In this document: piece after piece, positions 35,941-47,539 of the stretch | Layout: every line of letters begins with the position of its first letter | How positions within the stretch are numbered: position 1 is the first letter of the stretch | DNA from: Capsicum annuum | Taxonomy: Eukaryota > Streptophyta > Magnoliopsida > Solanales > Solanaceae | DNA: 64,000 nt | Assembly: GCF_002878395.1 (NCBI RefSeq) | Contig: NC_061115.1 | Span: 213,338,287 to 213,402,286 of the forward strand | Reading direction: 5' to 3' | Notes under the pieces: model-generated | What the model saw: the letters and a program-made list of their open reading frames with translations, nothing else | Database searches by the model: none | What the model was told of the DNA's origin: nothing | Position numbers and translations under genes: made by a program

Positions 35941-36290
35941 AATTGAAATACAATTTAATTGTCAACAACTTATTAGTTATACGATTAGATATTTTGATAT
36001 TAAGTTATGTTGAAATTAATTATCTTGTTAAAAAAAAAAAGAAGCAAATAATTTACCACTGTGTTCAAAAAGTACTTTAGTTTGGTTTGATGACAAGTAA
36101 GGCTAGGATTAGGTTTCGATTAGTTATATCCAAATTAGTTGGTATTATAACTTATAATTTGACTAGTTTTTATTGACTTTTTAATTTGGAATTGGATTTA
36201 TTATCATCCTTGTTTTGACATAGGACACAAAGAGTTCCTGTATTTTAGTTTAGGATCATATTTGGACCAACTTTTGATATTGCATCTTTA

Positions 36291-36410
36291 CAACAATAAT
36301 AACAACATATTCAGTGAAATTTAGGAGGGATAAAATGTACGCAGACCTTACTGCTACCTCATGAAGGTAAAAAATTTGTTTCATAAAGACCCTCGGCTCA
36401 AGTGTTGATT
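36291..36410 (-). mobile_element. TS-like SINE with target duplication
   Basis: The plus strand reads CAACAATAATAACAACATAT...GTACGCAGACCTTACTGCTACC...GACCCTCGGCTCAAG, the reverse of a TS-type SINE. It is flanked by identical TTGCATCTTTA at 36280-36290 and 36411-36421, as left by L1-type retroposition. Confidence 0.82.
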
Positions 36411-36421
36411 TTGCATCTTTA

Positions 36422-37039
36422 ATAACCTAAATTCATGTCTAAAATATAGTGTTTTTTATACATTGCAAAAACAAATATTATAAAATAGTTAATTGAATCC
36501 GGTGTTTACATCTAATTATATCAACATTACTATGGTTATGCGATTTAAACGAATAGGTGATAAAAGTTTTGAAATGAATACATGTCATACATCTATTCAT
36601 TGTAAATAGAATTTTTTTAGTAAACACATGTCATATATTTAGTTTGATGTAAACGCCAACTTAATTTTATTTTTTATTTTCGCGTTTTTGCGGTGAGAGG
36701 GGGAAGAAAAGAAGAGGCTAAGAGTAAAATATGGAGAGATGTTTGTTGAAAATGATAAGTAACTTTGGGACCATTGAAAATCAAGAACATAATTTTAGGA
36801 ATATCAAGAATGCACTGTTTTTCCCTTCTACAATTTTACCATGTCTCATTGGTAAAAGTTTTAGAAAAATATTTCTAATTAATCTTTAGAAAACAGTGCA
36901 TTCTTGTATGTTTGTCATAAATCATTGCATGCAAAAGCCATGCAGATGTCAATGCAGACTTTTCTTGGTATTAATTTTCCAAAAATCATAGTATAGTTTT
37001 TTAAAAAAAAAGAAAAAAAACGGTTGAAGGATATTTGCA
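36422..37039. other. CSLD upstream region
   Basis: Promoter region of the CSLD gene. It has A/T runs and a purine-rich stretch near 36695-36735 (GAGAGGGGGAAGAAAAGAAG). No clear TATA box at a fixed distance and no gene. Confidence 0.5.
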
Positions 37040-40000
37040 ATGGCAACTTCTTCAAATCCAAGAAAAACGGATTCGAACCGTCCACCTCAGGCGGTGAAAT
37101 TCTCACGACGCACGTCCAGTGGACGTGTTGTGAGCTTATCCCGGGACGATGATTTGGATGTCCCGGGTGATAGCCAAAATGATTTCATTAACTATACGGT
37201 TATGATGCCACCGACCCCTGATAATCAACCAGGGGTCGTTGACACTAGTGGTGACAAGCCAGATGGTCCTGGACCATATGGCACATCGAGATTCAGGACA
37301 GAGTCCCAGAGGCGAATGGGTGGTCGTGGAGGTGAAGATAATGCTGGTGGTGGTTTTGGTGGTGATTCAAGAGGGGGAAGTGGCTCGGGTTTGGATCGTA
37401 GGATGTCTGTATTGAAATCGAACAATAATAAATCAATGTTGCTAAGGAGCCAAACTCAAGATTTCGATCATAATCGTTGGCTTTTCGAGACTAAAGGTAA
37501 ATATGGTATTGGAAATGCATATTGGCAACAAGATGATTCATATGATCATGATACTGGAATGAGTATGTCTGATTTTATGGACAAACCATGGAAACCACTT
37601 ACAAGAAAAGGCAAAGTCCCTCCTGAGATCATTAGCCCCTACAGGTTTGAATTGTTTCTTCTTACATCACATTCATGCATTTACAGTTTATGAAACGGGT
37701 ATATTGATACCTTGAAAGGTGTTCTATTTGCTCGTATTTCCAATTTAATACTGAATTCAAGTCTTAAGCCGAAGGTCTATCAGAAACGACCTTTCTACCT
37801 CCGAGGTATATAGGGGAAAGGTCTGTGTATGCTCGACCCTCCCCAGATCCTACTTTGTGGGACTATAAGATTATGTAACCTCAAAATATTGTACTATTCA
37901 AAATGTTATAAGCATGTACTGTCTGTTCTCTAAATCACAAATGTTTGCCTATTTTCAGATTGCTTATTGTTGTCCGGTTAGTGGGATTAGTTTGCTTCTT
38001 GACATGGCGTGTCATGAACCCGAATGTAGATGCAATGTGGTTATGGGGGATATCGATAGTATGTGAATTATGGTTTGCATTTTCGTGGCTTCTTGATATC
38101 CTTCCAAAATTCAACCCCATAAACAGATCTGCTGATTTAGTTACACTTAAAGAAAAATTCGAAAGTCCATCTCCTTCTAATCCTCATGGTAGATCTGATC
38201 TACCAGGAGTTGATGTGTTCATTTCGACAGCTGATCCTGATAAGGAGCCTCCTCTCGTTACTGCTAATACTATACTTTCGATTCTTTCTGTTGAGTATCC
38301 TGTTGAGAAAGTGTCTGTTTACATTTCTGATGATGGTGGTGCTATCTTTAGCTTCGAAGCCATGGCTGAGGCTGTGATCTTTGCTCAGGTTAGTTTACGT
38401 TCATCTTGTCTATCTCAAGTTATATTCACTGAGGGTGTGAAGATCGTTTAGCTATCAGTGTCGTTTAACTTGTGATGGCAAGTTAGTTAGTTACCGTCTT
38501 ATCATGTTACAAATTATTGCTTATCATAGTGATTTACGTGTAATTATCTTATAAATGACCTTAGTATACATGGTAAATGACTTGTTACGCAATAGGGAAA
38601 GCTACGATGATACTGCATTAGATTCTTGTTTGTTCACTTCTAGGTAATAAGCAAATACTTCTTTAGTATCTTATAGCCGGAGTACTGTTTTAGTACTAAT
38701 GCTAGTAGCATTTCGTATTGTTCACCAAAGGTTTGGGTGCCATTTTGTCGAAAACATAACATTGAGCCAAGAAATCCAGATAGTTACTTCAATCAGAAGA
38801 CAGATCCAACGAAAAACAAGAAGCGTCCTGATTTTGTGAAGGATCGGCGTTGGATCAAGAGGGAGTATGATGAATTCAAGGTGAGGATCAATGGTCTACC
38901 AGAAGTCATACGCAAAAGATGCGAGATGCATAACGCAAGAGAAGAAAGAAAGGAAAGGGCACTTGCAAAGGAGAAAAATGGAGGAGAACTTCCTGCAGAT
39001 TTCAAGTATCAAAAAGCAACTTGGATGGCTGATGGTACACATTGGCCTGGCACATGGTTTGATCCTATTGCTGATCATAAAAGAGGAGACCATGCTGGGA
39101 TTTTGCAAGTAAAATAGTCTTCATCATGAACTTGTTTATCGAAATATTTTCTTTCAAAGTTACTTTTTGACATATAGTACTTATCTTATCCTATAGATAA
39201 TGAGCAAGGTACCGGAAAATGATCCAGTAATGGGAGGTCCCAATGAAAAGAAATTAGACTTCACCGGTATTGATATCCGACTTCCACTGTTTGCATATGT
39301 CTCTCGTGAGAAGCGGGCAGGTTATGATCATAACAAGAAGGCAGGAGCTATGAATGCATTGGTGAGAGCTTCTGCTGTTCTTTCAAATGGACCGTTCATA
39401 CTCAACTTGGATTGTGACCATTATGTCTACAACTCCATGGCCATTCGAGAGGGTATGTGTTACATGATGGACCGTGGTGGTGATCGCGTCTGCTACCTAC
39501 AATTCCCTCAAAGATTTGAAGGAATTGATCCATCTGATAGATATGCTAATCATAACACCGTGTTTTTTGATGGTAAGAAATGTGCAGTTTTCCAAGTATC
39601 ACAATGTTATTTAGCATTTAAATTCGTAACTTCCCATGACCGTTGTTCTTATATGCTATGATGACAGGAAATATGAGAGCTTTGGATGGTATACAAGGTC
39701 CGGTATACGTCGGGACTGGATGTATGTTCAGGCGCTATGCACTCTACGGTTTCCACCCACCACGAGCTAATGAGTACACCGGTTTCCTTGGACAAAACAA
39801 GAAACAAGCTAAGAATATTGGGATGCCATCGGACCTTGACGACGATTCACAACCTTTAACTGGACATCCTGACTTGAACTTGCCAAAGCAATTTGGAAAT
39901 TCTACAATGTTTGTTGAGTCAATAGCAGTGGCTGAGTTTCAAGGCCGGCCTTTAGCCGATCACATCACAGTTAAAAACGGCAGGCCACCTGGTGCCTTGC

Positions 40001-41141
40001 TCATTCCGCGTCCTCCTCTAGATGCACCAACTGTAGCTGAGGCCATTGCAGTCATCTCTTGCTGGTACTTCAAAAGAAACGAATCTTTATACAATTCTAT
40101 TACTAAATTTAGAAGTTTTATCAACTTCTTAGCTTTTCTACTTTCTCAGGATAGACTATTATACACATGTTTTCACTACTTTATGTTTTTATGATTCAAA
40201 GGTTTGAGGACAAAACAGAATGGGGAGAAAGAATAGGATGGATTTATGGATCAGTGACAGAAGATGTGGTGACAGGATACAGAATGCACAATCGTGGATG
40301 GCGATCCATCTACTGCATTACAAAACGAGATGCCTTCCGTGGGACAGCACCTATCAACCTGACTGATCGTTTGCACCAGGTACTCCGTTGGGCAACTGGT
40401 TCAGTCGAGATCTTCTACTCTCGTAACAATCCCATCCTTGCCAGCACACGTCTCAAGTTCTTGCAACGCATTGCCTACTTCAACGTTGGTGTCTACCCTT
40501 TCACCTCAATTTTCCTTGTTATCTACTGTTTCATCCCAGCTCTGTGTCTCTTCACAGGACAATTCATTGTACAAAGCCTAAACGTCTACTTCCTTTCGTA
40601 CCTCTTGATGATCACGGTCACTCTTGTCCTCATTTCACTCCTTGAAGTCAAATGGTCTGGTATAGCCCTTGAGGAACTATGGCGTAACGAGCAGTTTTGG
40701 CTCATCGGTGGCACGAGTGCACACTTTGCTGCTGTAATTCAAGGACTTTTGAAAGTTGTAGCTGGTATTGAGATACAATTCACATTGACATCAAAGTCTG
40801 CTGGTGATGATGAAGATGACATATATGCTGATCTACATGTTGTCAAATGGACAAGTCTTTTCATACTACCATTGACAATTCTTGTTGTGAACATAATGGC
40901 ACTTGTCATTGGCATTTCAAGGCAAGTATACAGTGTGCTACCACAATGGAACAGGCTAATTGGTGGTGCATTCTTTAGCTTTTGGGTGTTATCACATTTA
41001 TATCCATTTGTTAAAGGATTGATGGGAAGAAAAGGAAGAGTAACAACAATTATATACATATGGACCGGCCTTATTTCTATTACTGTTTCTTTGCTTTGGG
41101 TAACTTTGGTAAATACAGAAGGTGAACAATTTAGGATCTAA
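37040..41141 (+). CDS. Cellulose synthase-like protein D (CSLD1/4 type)
   Basis: Family 2 glycosyltransferase making a beta-glycan at the plasma membrane or Golgi, needed in tip-growing cells. Six exons (37040-37644, 37959-38388, 38731-39108, 39197-39572, 39668-40064, 40202-41141) join in frame to 1041 aa, normal for CSLD. The catalytic D,D,D,QxxRW set is complete: DDGG (326-327), DCD (543-545), TED (748-750), QVLRW (788-792). Two membrane spans precede the catalytic loop and about six follow. The first 200 residues hold [20 protein letters not shown] and [18 protein letters not shown], typical of CSLD. They contain no cysteine, so there is no RING-type zinc finger; this fits the pollen-expressed CSLD1/CSLD4 clade (for example Nicotiana alata CSLD1) rather than CSLD2/3. 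Pollen expression is inferred from family only. All splice sites are GT-AG. Confidence 0.95.
37766..37868 (+). repeat. TS-like SINE in CSLD intron 1
   Basis: TAAGCCGAAGGTCTATCAGA followed by AAGGTCTGTGTATGCTCGAC and CCTCCCCAGATCCTACTTTG, in the order of a TS-type SINE, plus strand. Spliced out with intron 1 (37645-37958). Confidence 0.75.
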
Positions 41142-41874
41142 GCAATTGTCATGATTTATTAGGGGGTAAATTTCTTTTTCATTTTCTTTTTATGTGATGA
41201 AAAAAAAGCTCATGAACTTTCATGAATGTAATTCTTTAATTTTTGATACTATGAAAATACTTTAGTATATCATTTAGATGTAGTCTTTTGTAGACCTCCC
41301 GTGCATATTTTGTCTTTGTAAAGGAGGAAATGTGTACTTATCAATAAAGAATAAGGAGAATTGCTCTGAGCTCGAACTCGAGATGGCTGGTTAAGATCGG
41401 AGGGATGACAACTATTGTACCACAACTTTTGTTGGTACTTCTCCTATCTTTTGTGATGTTAAGTGTAACATAATTTGAATTTTTCAATAAAAAGACTTTA
41501 TTGTGTAACAAAACTATAATGTAATCTATAGAGGGGCAAGTTTGTCCATATGCACTAAATCTATTTTTCCATCTATTTCTGCCAAAATTGATTTTATTAT
41601 ACTCTGTTTTTATGAAATATAAAAGATCATTCATACATAGCATAGTCCAATCAAATTTGTCACTTCAATATTTTTCTATTTTTTTAAGCCGAACTGAAAA
41701 GACCTTTACAACCTTTAATTTCAAGTAATTATTCGCTCCAAGACGCATGACAAGACTTTTGATAAACAAAAGAGATATTATTATTGTATCTAGAAGGCTA
41801 ACGTTTATATCCTCCTCCATTTATATTTTTGGGAGCACACTTCTATAGACTGATAGGGTCAATGTGAAACCCCC
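41142..41874. other. CSLD 3' region and spacer
   Basis: Probable 3' UTR then spacer up to the gypsy element. No gene seen. The short minus-strand frame at 41341-41643 has no recognisable content. Confidence 0.6.
41343..41348 (+). terminator. Candidate polyadenylation signal of CSLD
   Basis: AATAAA about 200 bases after the stop codon (41139-41141), a reasonable 3' UTR length. Plant signals are loose, so this is a candidate. Confidence 0.35.
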
Positions 41875-42243
41875 TGGTGCAAGTTGGAAGTTGGAGGAAT
41901 GAGCTAAGCTGCCAGCTGGCACTTTGAAGAAGCAAGTATTGAAGAATTAGTTAGACAGTTATAGTTTAAATTTTTGTTACAATTGTAGCTTAGGTAGTTA
42001 ACACTATAGTAGTTTCATTTCTCTGTTAGTTTATTTCTGTTAGTAATTCAGTCCAACTATAAAAGCTTAGATGTAAGTCACATTAATCATTCATGAATAA
42101 TACCTCAAGTTCCTCTCTTCTATATTTTCTCTATGATTTCCTTTAGCTACAATTCTCGGATTAATCCCTCATATAGTTATCATCTTCTTCGACTTAGCTC
42201 CTAGATTAACAATTTCCAGTCACTAATCCATTTAAGTGCATCA
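41875..42243 (+). repeat. 5' LTR of gypsy element
   Basis: 369 bases, starting TGGTGCAAGTTGGAAG and ending AAGTGCATCA. It contains CAACTATAAAAGCTTAGATG, a likely TATA box (TATAAAAG) in the U3/R region, conserved in the other LTR. Confidence 0.93.
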
Positions 42244-42245
42244 AT

Positions 42246-42257
42246 TGATATCAGAGC
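42246..42257 (+). other. Primer-binding site (tRNA-Met)
   Basis: TGATATCAGAGC lies two bases after the LTR end. It differs by one base from TGGTATCAGAGC, the complement of plant initiator tRNA-Met. Confidence 0.85.
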
Positions 42258-42830
42258 TTGTGATTCTCGGCCGAATAATCATGGTTGTGCGTGACAAAAA
42301 TATGGATAAATCAACAGAAGAGGTCAATGGGAAATTGTCACAAATTCAAGATCAATTACAGAAATTGATGGATGGAATGTTGTGCATGAATTATCGAAAT
42401 ACGCGTACATCTAAGGAATTAATGGAGATTAAATAAGCATTGGGAAATTAGAATCAAAAGGAAAGAGATGTAAATGAAGGCAGGGATGAATCTTCTGTAG
42501 GTGGTGATGAACCAAGAGGGCAAGGTTGTTCCCAACAGAACAGAGAATTTCAGAATTCTAGTGGTAAATTTCTTACTCATTGTTCTAAGCTTGAATTCCC
42601 TCAATTCTCTGGCCATGATTTGCAAACCTGGTTGTATAAAGTGGACCAGTATTTTGCCATGGACGAGGTTCAACTTGATCAAATGGCTAGGGTAGCTTCA
42701 ATTCATCTAGATGGTGATGCCATAGCCTGGCATAGGTCATATATGAGAGCTAGAACTACTGCAAAAGATCCTTCTTGGTTTGAGTATGTACTGTTGAAGA
42801 TCCAATGGAAGCTATTAAGAATTTACAACA

Positions 42831-43566
42831 TGATACGGAAAACAAAGCTAGTAACCGAAATTATAACTAAGGAGAGGAGATGAAGATGATAACAATGACA
42901 CAAGATGAAACAAGACACGGATTCAACACAAACACAAGGGAAATTGCATAGGAAATAAAGATAGATAGTGAGACCAAGATTATTACAAGATTAAGAACCA
43001 AGTGTATTTCAACACTAACCCCTAATGAATGTAATAATGAAAACCACACTCTTACGGTGACCGCCAAGGTAATCGACTCATCTCAAGATCCACCGTTTCC
43101 AAAAAAAGAACAATATTGGCTTTTCCAAGCCCTATACTAAGGATGACTTTTCCAAGTCCTAATTAAGACTATACTAAGGTGGTCTACTCTCAAAAGAGAG
43201 GATTTCCAAGTGTTTCAATCTTTCATCATTCAAAACTAACTAGCAAATGAACTAATAGAACCTATTTACAGTCTAACTTATTACATAACAAAATGACCAT
43301 AATACCCTTAATGAAAAAGGGTGGTCATGGAGTGTTACTTGGACAAGGCTAAGTGAATAAAATTCCCTTAATGAAAGCCCAAAATCGTGAGTCCTCAATT
43401 TTCAATGCTCCAAGCAATCTTCCACACGTGGGATTGCTCTTTGGTGTACTCAAATCGGCCCCTCCATGTAGGATCCCGTGTCCTTAATGCGACCAGAACT
43501 TGATGCCCCATGTACTGACTTCGAATGATGTCATCGAAAGCTAAGGTGGCCATTTGACTTGTATCA
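42831..43566 (-). repeat. 3' LTR of nested element
   Basis: 736 bases. In minus-strand sense it begins TGATACAAGTCAAATGGC and ends at 42831. The last open frame of the element runs 172 bases into it and stops at 43395-43397. Confidence 0.95.
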
Positions 43567-44171
43567 TCCTCCCCTTCTTGAAAAAGATTCGACCTCGAAT
43601 CCAAACCTTGCAAAACCAAAGAAAGAACACACAAATACAAACTCCTCATAGCATGAGGGTCAGGGTTAGCATGATAAATCACCTTAACATGCCAAGGTTG
43701 CACATATTTAGAATATAACCAAGGATCCTTTGAACTAAATATTAAATAATTAATGAAAAATGCACAAAGGATTTGACTATGGAATTCACCAAAAGTGATA
43801 CTTTGCTTGTAATGTACACCAAGAAACAAATTGGGTGCACCATCATCACCAAATCTATATTTGGCACCGGGGTCAAATGGGAAGAGTGGCCATAGACACG
43901 GGTCCAGACAATACTCCCCTTTCCCGTGGTCTCCACCCAAACTAAACGGCATACTCTCTACAATAGCATATATATCATCCAAAGAAAGTAGAGAGTAAAG
44001 AAATGTATCACTCAAGTCGACTTCTACTAAGGTGCCCTCATGTGTGTACTCACTACTAGTTTCACAATCATCACCATGAGTACTCTCAACAATAAAGTCA
44101 CACAAAGTAGAAGGAGAATTAGTTTCCAAGACCACACATCTCTTACCCTTAAGAGTACTCTTATCTTCCAA
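43395..44171 (-). CDS. Nested element frame 4, running into the LTR
   Basis: 258 codons from an ATG, MEDKSTLKGKRCVVLETN. Aspartate-rich middle (SLLSLDDIYAIVESMPFS, then PFDPGAKYRFGDDGAPNL), then WHVKVIYHANPDPH and LDSRSNLFQEGEDDTSQ. The SNLFQEGEDD stretch resembles the C-terminal end of many plant gypsy polyproteins (recalled family feature). It is encoded exactly across the polypurine tract, so the last 57 residues come from the LTR. The frame is open in spite of the element's age. It has no enzymatic motif I recognise. It may be the surviving C-terminal part of a longer ancestral polyprotein, or a structural protein; function unknown. Confidence 0.55.
   Translation of the reverse strand: MEDKSTLKGKRCVVLETNSPSTLCDFIVESTHGDDCETSSEYTHEGTLVEVDLSDTFLYSLLSLDDIYAIVESMPFSLGGDHGKGEYCLDPCLWPLFPFDPGAKYRFGDDGAPNLFLGVHYKQSITFGEFHSQILCAFFINYLIFSSKDPWLYSKYVQPWHVKVIYHANPDPHAMRSLYLCVLSLVLQGLDSRSNLFQEGEDDTSQMATLAFDDIIRSQYMGHQVLVALRTRDPTWRGRFEYTKEQSHVWKIAWSIEN
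43567..43579 (-). other. Polypurine tract of nested element
   Basis: On the minus strand AAGAAGGGGAGGA directly abuts the 3' LTR: the expected position and composition of the plus-strand primer of reverse transcription. Confidence 0.85.
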
Positions 44172-44287
44172 GAAGAGACTTCCATCTTTAGGAAGAATAT
44201 TGGCACACCATAGTGGATTAGCATATCGGCTATAGCTTCTAAGGCAAGCTATAACATCATTTTCACCACTAGGTTCATTAGGAGTGG

Positions 44288-44788
44288 TTAATCATCTTCA
44301 AACAAGACATTATACCTAAAGAGAGCATGATCTATTTCACGAAAAAATTCAGAACAAACACATTCATCACTCTCTAAAAGATCAATATCAAGTTTCAAAG
44401 AGATTTCAAGTGCAAGATTATCCCAAGAATAGCTCTCGAGTTCACTCCTACTCCTTTGATCAGCATCTTCAACATCATCGCACACTTGAGGTTCATTAAT
44501 AATATCATACACATCCTCAAGTGGTGGATAATTTTTGCACATAAGTTGATCAACACCAATTTTATAAGATAATGTACTTTCATTCAACACAATAGTTTCA
44601 ACACTAGGTGGACATAAATCGATCTTACAAGAAGAGTAGATTCGATCATCAATAGGATCAACTAGTGTATCCATACTCATAACACTTACATCATCATCAA
44701 GTGGCAAAGAAACAATAGACTCATATATAGGCAAGCTACAACTCACACTCAATGGGCTACTAGACGCACAATTATCATTCACATACAT
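44288..44788 (-). CDS. Nested element frame 3, unknown acidic protein
   Basis: 166 codons, MYVNDNCASSSPLSVSCS onward, rich in Asp, Glu, Ser and Ile, with SLPLDDDVSVMSMDTLVD and ESYSWDNLALEISLKLDIDL. It lies in the same reading frame as the retropepsin-like frame at 45008-45550, separated by stops, so both may be parts of one former polyprotein. No known domain recognised. Confidence 0.45.
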   Translation of the reverse strand: MYVNDNCASSSPLSVSCSLPIYESIVSLPLDDDVSVMSMDTLVDPIDDRIYSSCKIDLCPPSVETIVLNESTLSYKIGVDQLMCKNYPPLEDVYDIINEPQVCDDVEDADQRSRSELESYSWDNLALEISLKLDIDLLESDECVCSEFFREIDHALFRYNVLFEDD

Positions 44789-45007
44789 GAAAGTGTAAGA
44801 GTTAGCTATTTTACCTTGAAGTCCTTGAGTAGATTATTCTTTGTCATGGTGTGAAGGTCCTCCACAAGCTTGGGCAGCAACTACCTTTCAGCATAGTTCG
44901 CCTTCGCTTGTCATGTTGGTACCTACACAAATGTCCTTAGAAATAGAAGGACAACCAATGTTATCATGGTTTGGTGGTAATCCCCTCACTTCGCTCCACA
45001 TAACCTC

Positions 45008-45550
45008 TCATTTTTCCACTCTCGAATTACCACCTTGCACTTTCTTTACTCCTCTCAATATTTGTCTCTCATAATAATTTGGATTGGAGTAGGTAAGCAT
45101 TTCTCTTCGTAGCTTGGGCAGCAAGTAAGTCATGAGGTGACTCCCCCATTGGTCTCTTACAATATTTGGCCAATTTTGTATGTTTGGAACTCTATGTTGT
45201 GCAAACCAATCGACACCTAAGCATACATGACCGTATGTTAATGGAAGAATATCGCACCACACCTCCTCACGGTATTCAAATTAGGAGAATACAACCTTGA
45301 CCCTCTCGGTAACCTTAAACTCGTCCAAGAAGTATGAAACAAGTAAAGGCTCACGAAATAACCCTAAGTAGTCAGCCATGGATGGAACAATGTAGTTACT
45401 ATAGTACCTATCATTTAATACAACGAAAAAGCCCGGTATCCCACAAATGGTCACCTTTTTGGAGTGTACACTCGTTCTCGGATCAACATTATAAAGCACA
45501 TGAGTACCTTCAATTTTGGAGATGCATACCCTCTTCTTCTCGTTGGACAA
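45008..45550 (-). pseudogene. Nested element frame 2, retropepsin-flank-like
   Basis: Two frames, 45550-45281 and 45262-45008, share one reading frame and are divided by a single TAA at 45281-45283. Around the stop the residues are FKVTERVKVVFS then EEVWCDILPLTYGHVCLGVDWF. The pattern VWCD-(I/V)-(L/V)-P ... LG-x-x-W resembles the end of gypsy-type protease domains (family recollection). The catalytic Asp-Thr/Ser-Gly is not seen upstream. Likely a decayed or repurposed protease segment. Confidence 0.5.
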
Positions 45551-45591
45551 CCTCCACTAAAGCTAGTATAACCATTAACACTATATCGATC

Positions 45592-45984
45592 TTAATAAGA
45601 AGTAATACAAGGTGGAGAATATGAATCTTCACACTCCTCACGTGTACTCTCATCATAGCTCTCATAAACTTTGTGAACGAAAGGGTTATACCTAACACCA
45701 AATCTAGGTTCAGAGTGAGAATTGTAAGACTCCTCACATGACCCAACGTCATCATAAGATCCATCATGTGGTCCTACATCATCTCCAAGTTCCCCATAAG
45801 TACTAGGCACTTCATTCACCTCATTTTTTTCCTCAAAACCGTAACTCTCAAATCTGCCCAAGTTTTGATCATGGCTATTTTCATAGCCTCCGTAATCTCT
45901 CTCAACTTCGTAGCCATAAAACCCCTCACTACAATCATAGTCTCCCATGTTGTAGTCACAATAATCCCTGGCTATCAAAGACAT
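45592..45984 (-). CDS. Nested element frame 1, Tyr/Asp/Glu-rich protein
   Basis: 130 codons, MSLIARDYCDYNMGDYDC onward. It is unusually rich in Tyr, Asp, Glu, Gly and Ser (for example GFYGYEVERDYGGYENS) and acidic, so it looks intrinsically disordered. It is the first long frame after a 1.5-kb leader, the position where gag normally starts. No gag motif or zinc knuckle is visible. Could be an N-terminal piece of a degenerate gag or a novel element protein; uncertain. Confidence 0.45.
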   Translation of the reverse strand: MSLIARDYCDYNMGDYDCSEGFYGYEVERDYGGYENSHDQNLGRFESYGFEEKNEVNEVPSTYGELGDDVGPHDGSYDDVGSCEESYNSHSEPRFGVRYNPFVHKVYESYDESTREECEDSYSPPCITSY

Positions 45985-47525
45985 GTTCCCCTTATATTAC
46001 CTTTTAAACCTACAAAATGAACAAACAAGATTAGTACTAAAAGCTCCTCACCAACACTCGTATTCACTCACTTTTGTGGTCCTCAAAATTTGGAGCGGCG
46101 AATATTAAAAGTTGCTTATACTCCGGTAGTCAATAAGATGTCAATTCTACTTGGCGGCCAGAATAAATTCTTGTTTGATTGACTCAAGACACAAAACAAA
46201 ATCTACTTACGAACTTGAAACAAAGAAGTTACGACGAGTTAAAAATAAGAAAAGCACATAAATAACGAAGACACGAAAGAAACAGACTCAACAACTAATC
46301 TACAACTAAGTAGGTGATTACTAGTTGTTAATTGGTATTAGAACCAACAACGAAACTAAGGGACAATAAAAATGAAACTAAGAATCTAAAATTTTGAGCT
46401 CGAAAATATTGCATGAACAGTAGCAGTAATGATGTGGCAGCCATGTATTGGTTCGATTTTATCAAGTGGTTATTCTCAAATGTTCGAGTCTTGGTCAAAA
46501 AGTAATTTGGATTGGTGAAATTTGTTTTAGGAGGGAAAATAAGTCTTGGGGCCTTTTTCAATTTTCAAGACTTGACTTTTTCTTGTACTTCTCCTTAAAA
46601 CATGGGTCCTTAAATCATGGAAAAGTGGTTGAGAAGTGATATAAAGTCTTTTGGTGGTTGGGAGTCTTTCTAGACTAACAAGTACATACACCTTTTTTCT
46701 TCACCGTTTAGGATCTAACATTTACTTTATGTTCTAACAATATAGAAGGAAGGTGAAGAACTTCAAGAACAACAACAACCACACCAAGAACAATAACAAC
46801 AATCTTCAAGAACAACAACAATTTCAACGACCAACTCCAATCCACAATAACAATATCTCCAACACTTGGCCAAGACAACTACAACTTTAACAAAATGGTT
46901 CTCAAGCCACCAAGTAACAACAATATCACGTGGTCAAGTTTAGAACATCAAGGAGAAACCACACGGCCAAAACAGTCCACCACAACAATGGTCAACAACA
47001 ATGGGCCAAGCTTATGTTCACAACAACAACTTTCAACAAGTTCAAGCTCAAGTTTAGATCTAGACTCAAAGTGTTAGTTTTCTTGTNNNNNNNNNNNNNN
47101 NNNNNNNNNNNNNNNNNNNNNNNNNNNNNNNNNNNNNNNNNNNNNNNNNNNNNNNNNNNNNNNNNNNNNNNNNNNNNNNNNNNNNNGGCCAAAACAGTCC
47201 ACCACAACAATGGTCAACAACAATGGGCCAAGCTTATGTTCACAACAACAACTTTCAACAAGTTCAAGCTCAAGTTTAGATCTAGACTCAAAGTGTTAGT
47301 GGGCAAGAAAACTAACACTAGAAACAACAAAACAAATAAGAACACTACTAGATCTAGTCACACAACAAACAAAAATCAGCCAAGACAAAACAAGAATACA
47401 ATTTTGGTCAAGAACACAAACACGGTCAGATTGCTATTTTTCTAGAATTTTCAGTTTTTAACACTTTTTTTTAATTTTCTAACAAGCAAACCAAGATTGA
47501 TCTTATAAGAACAAGATCAAGCCAT
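45985..47525 (-). other. Long leader of nested element
   Basis: Untranslated 1.5 kb between primer site and first frame. On the plus strand 46740-47440 is dominated by AACAACAA-type repeats. It contains an N gap (47087-47186) with an identical 114-bp segment on both sides. The overlapping plus-strand frames are repeat artefacts. Confidence 0.7.
46965..47300. repeat. Identical 114-bp segments flanking a 100-N gap
   Basis: 46965-47078 and 47187-47300 are identical base for base (GGCCAAAACAGTCCACCACA to AAAGTGTTAGT), on either side of N at 47087-47186. Either a real tandem repeat or a failed contig overlap. Confidence 0.95.
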
Positions 47526-47537
47526 GCTCTGATACCA
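47526..47537 (-). other. Primer-binding site of nested element (tRNA-Met)
   Basis: The minus strand reads TGGTATCAGAGC, a perfect complement to plant initiator tRNA-Met, two bases inside the 5' LTR end at 47540. This fixes the element's orientation. Confidence 0.93.
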
Positions 47538-47539
47538 AA

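Noticed and set aside
44841..45074. Plus-strand frame of 77 codons
   Set aside because: Antisense to the nested element's minus-strand coding region.
46930..47445. Plus-strand frame of 171 codons spanning the N gap
   Set aside because: It is built from AACAACAA repeats, runs through 34 unknown codons and lies antisense in the leader of the nested element.
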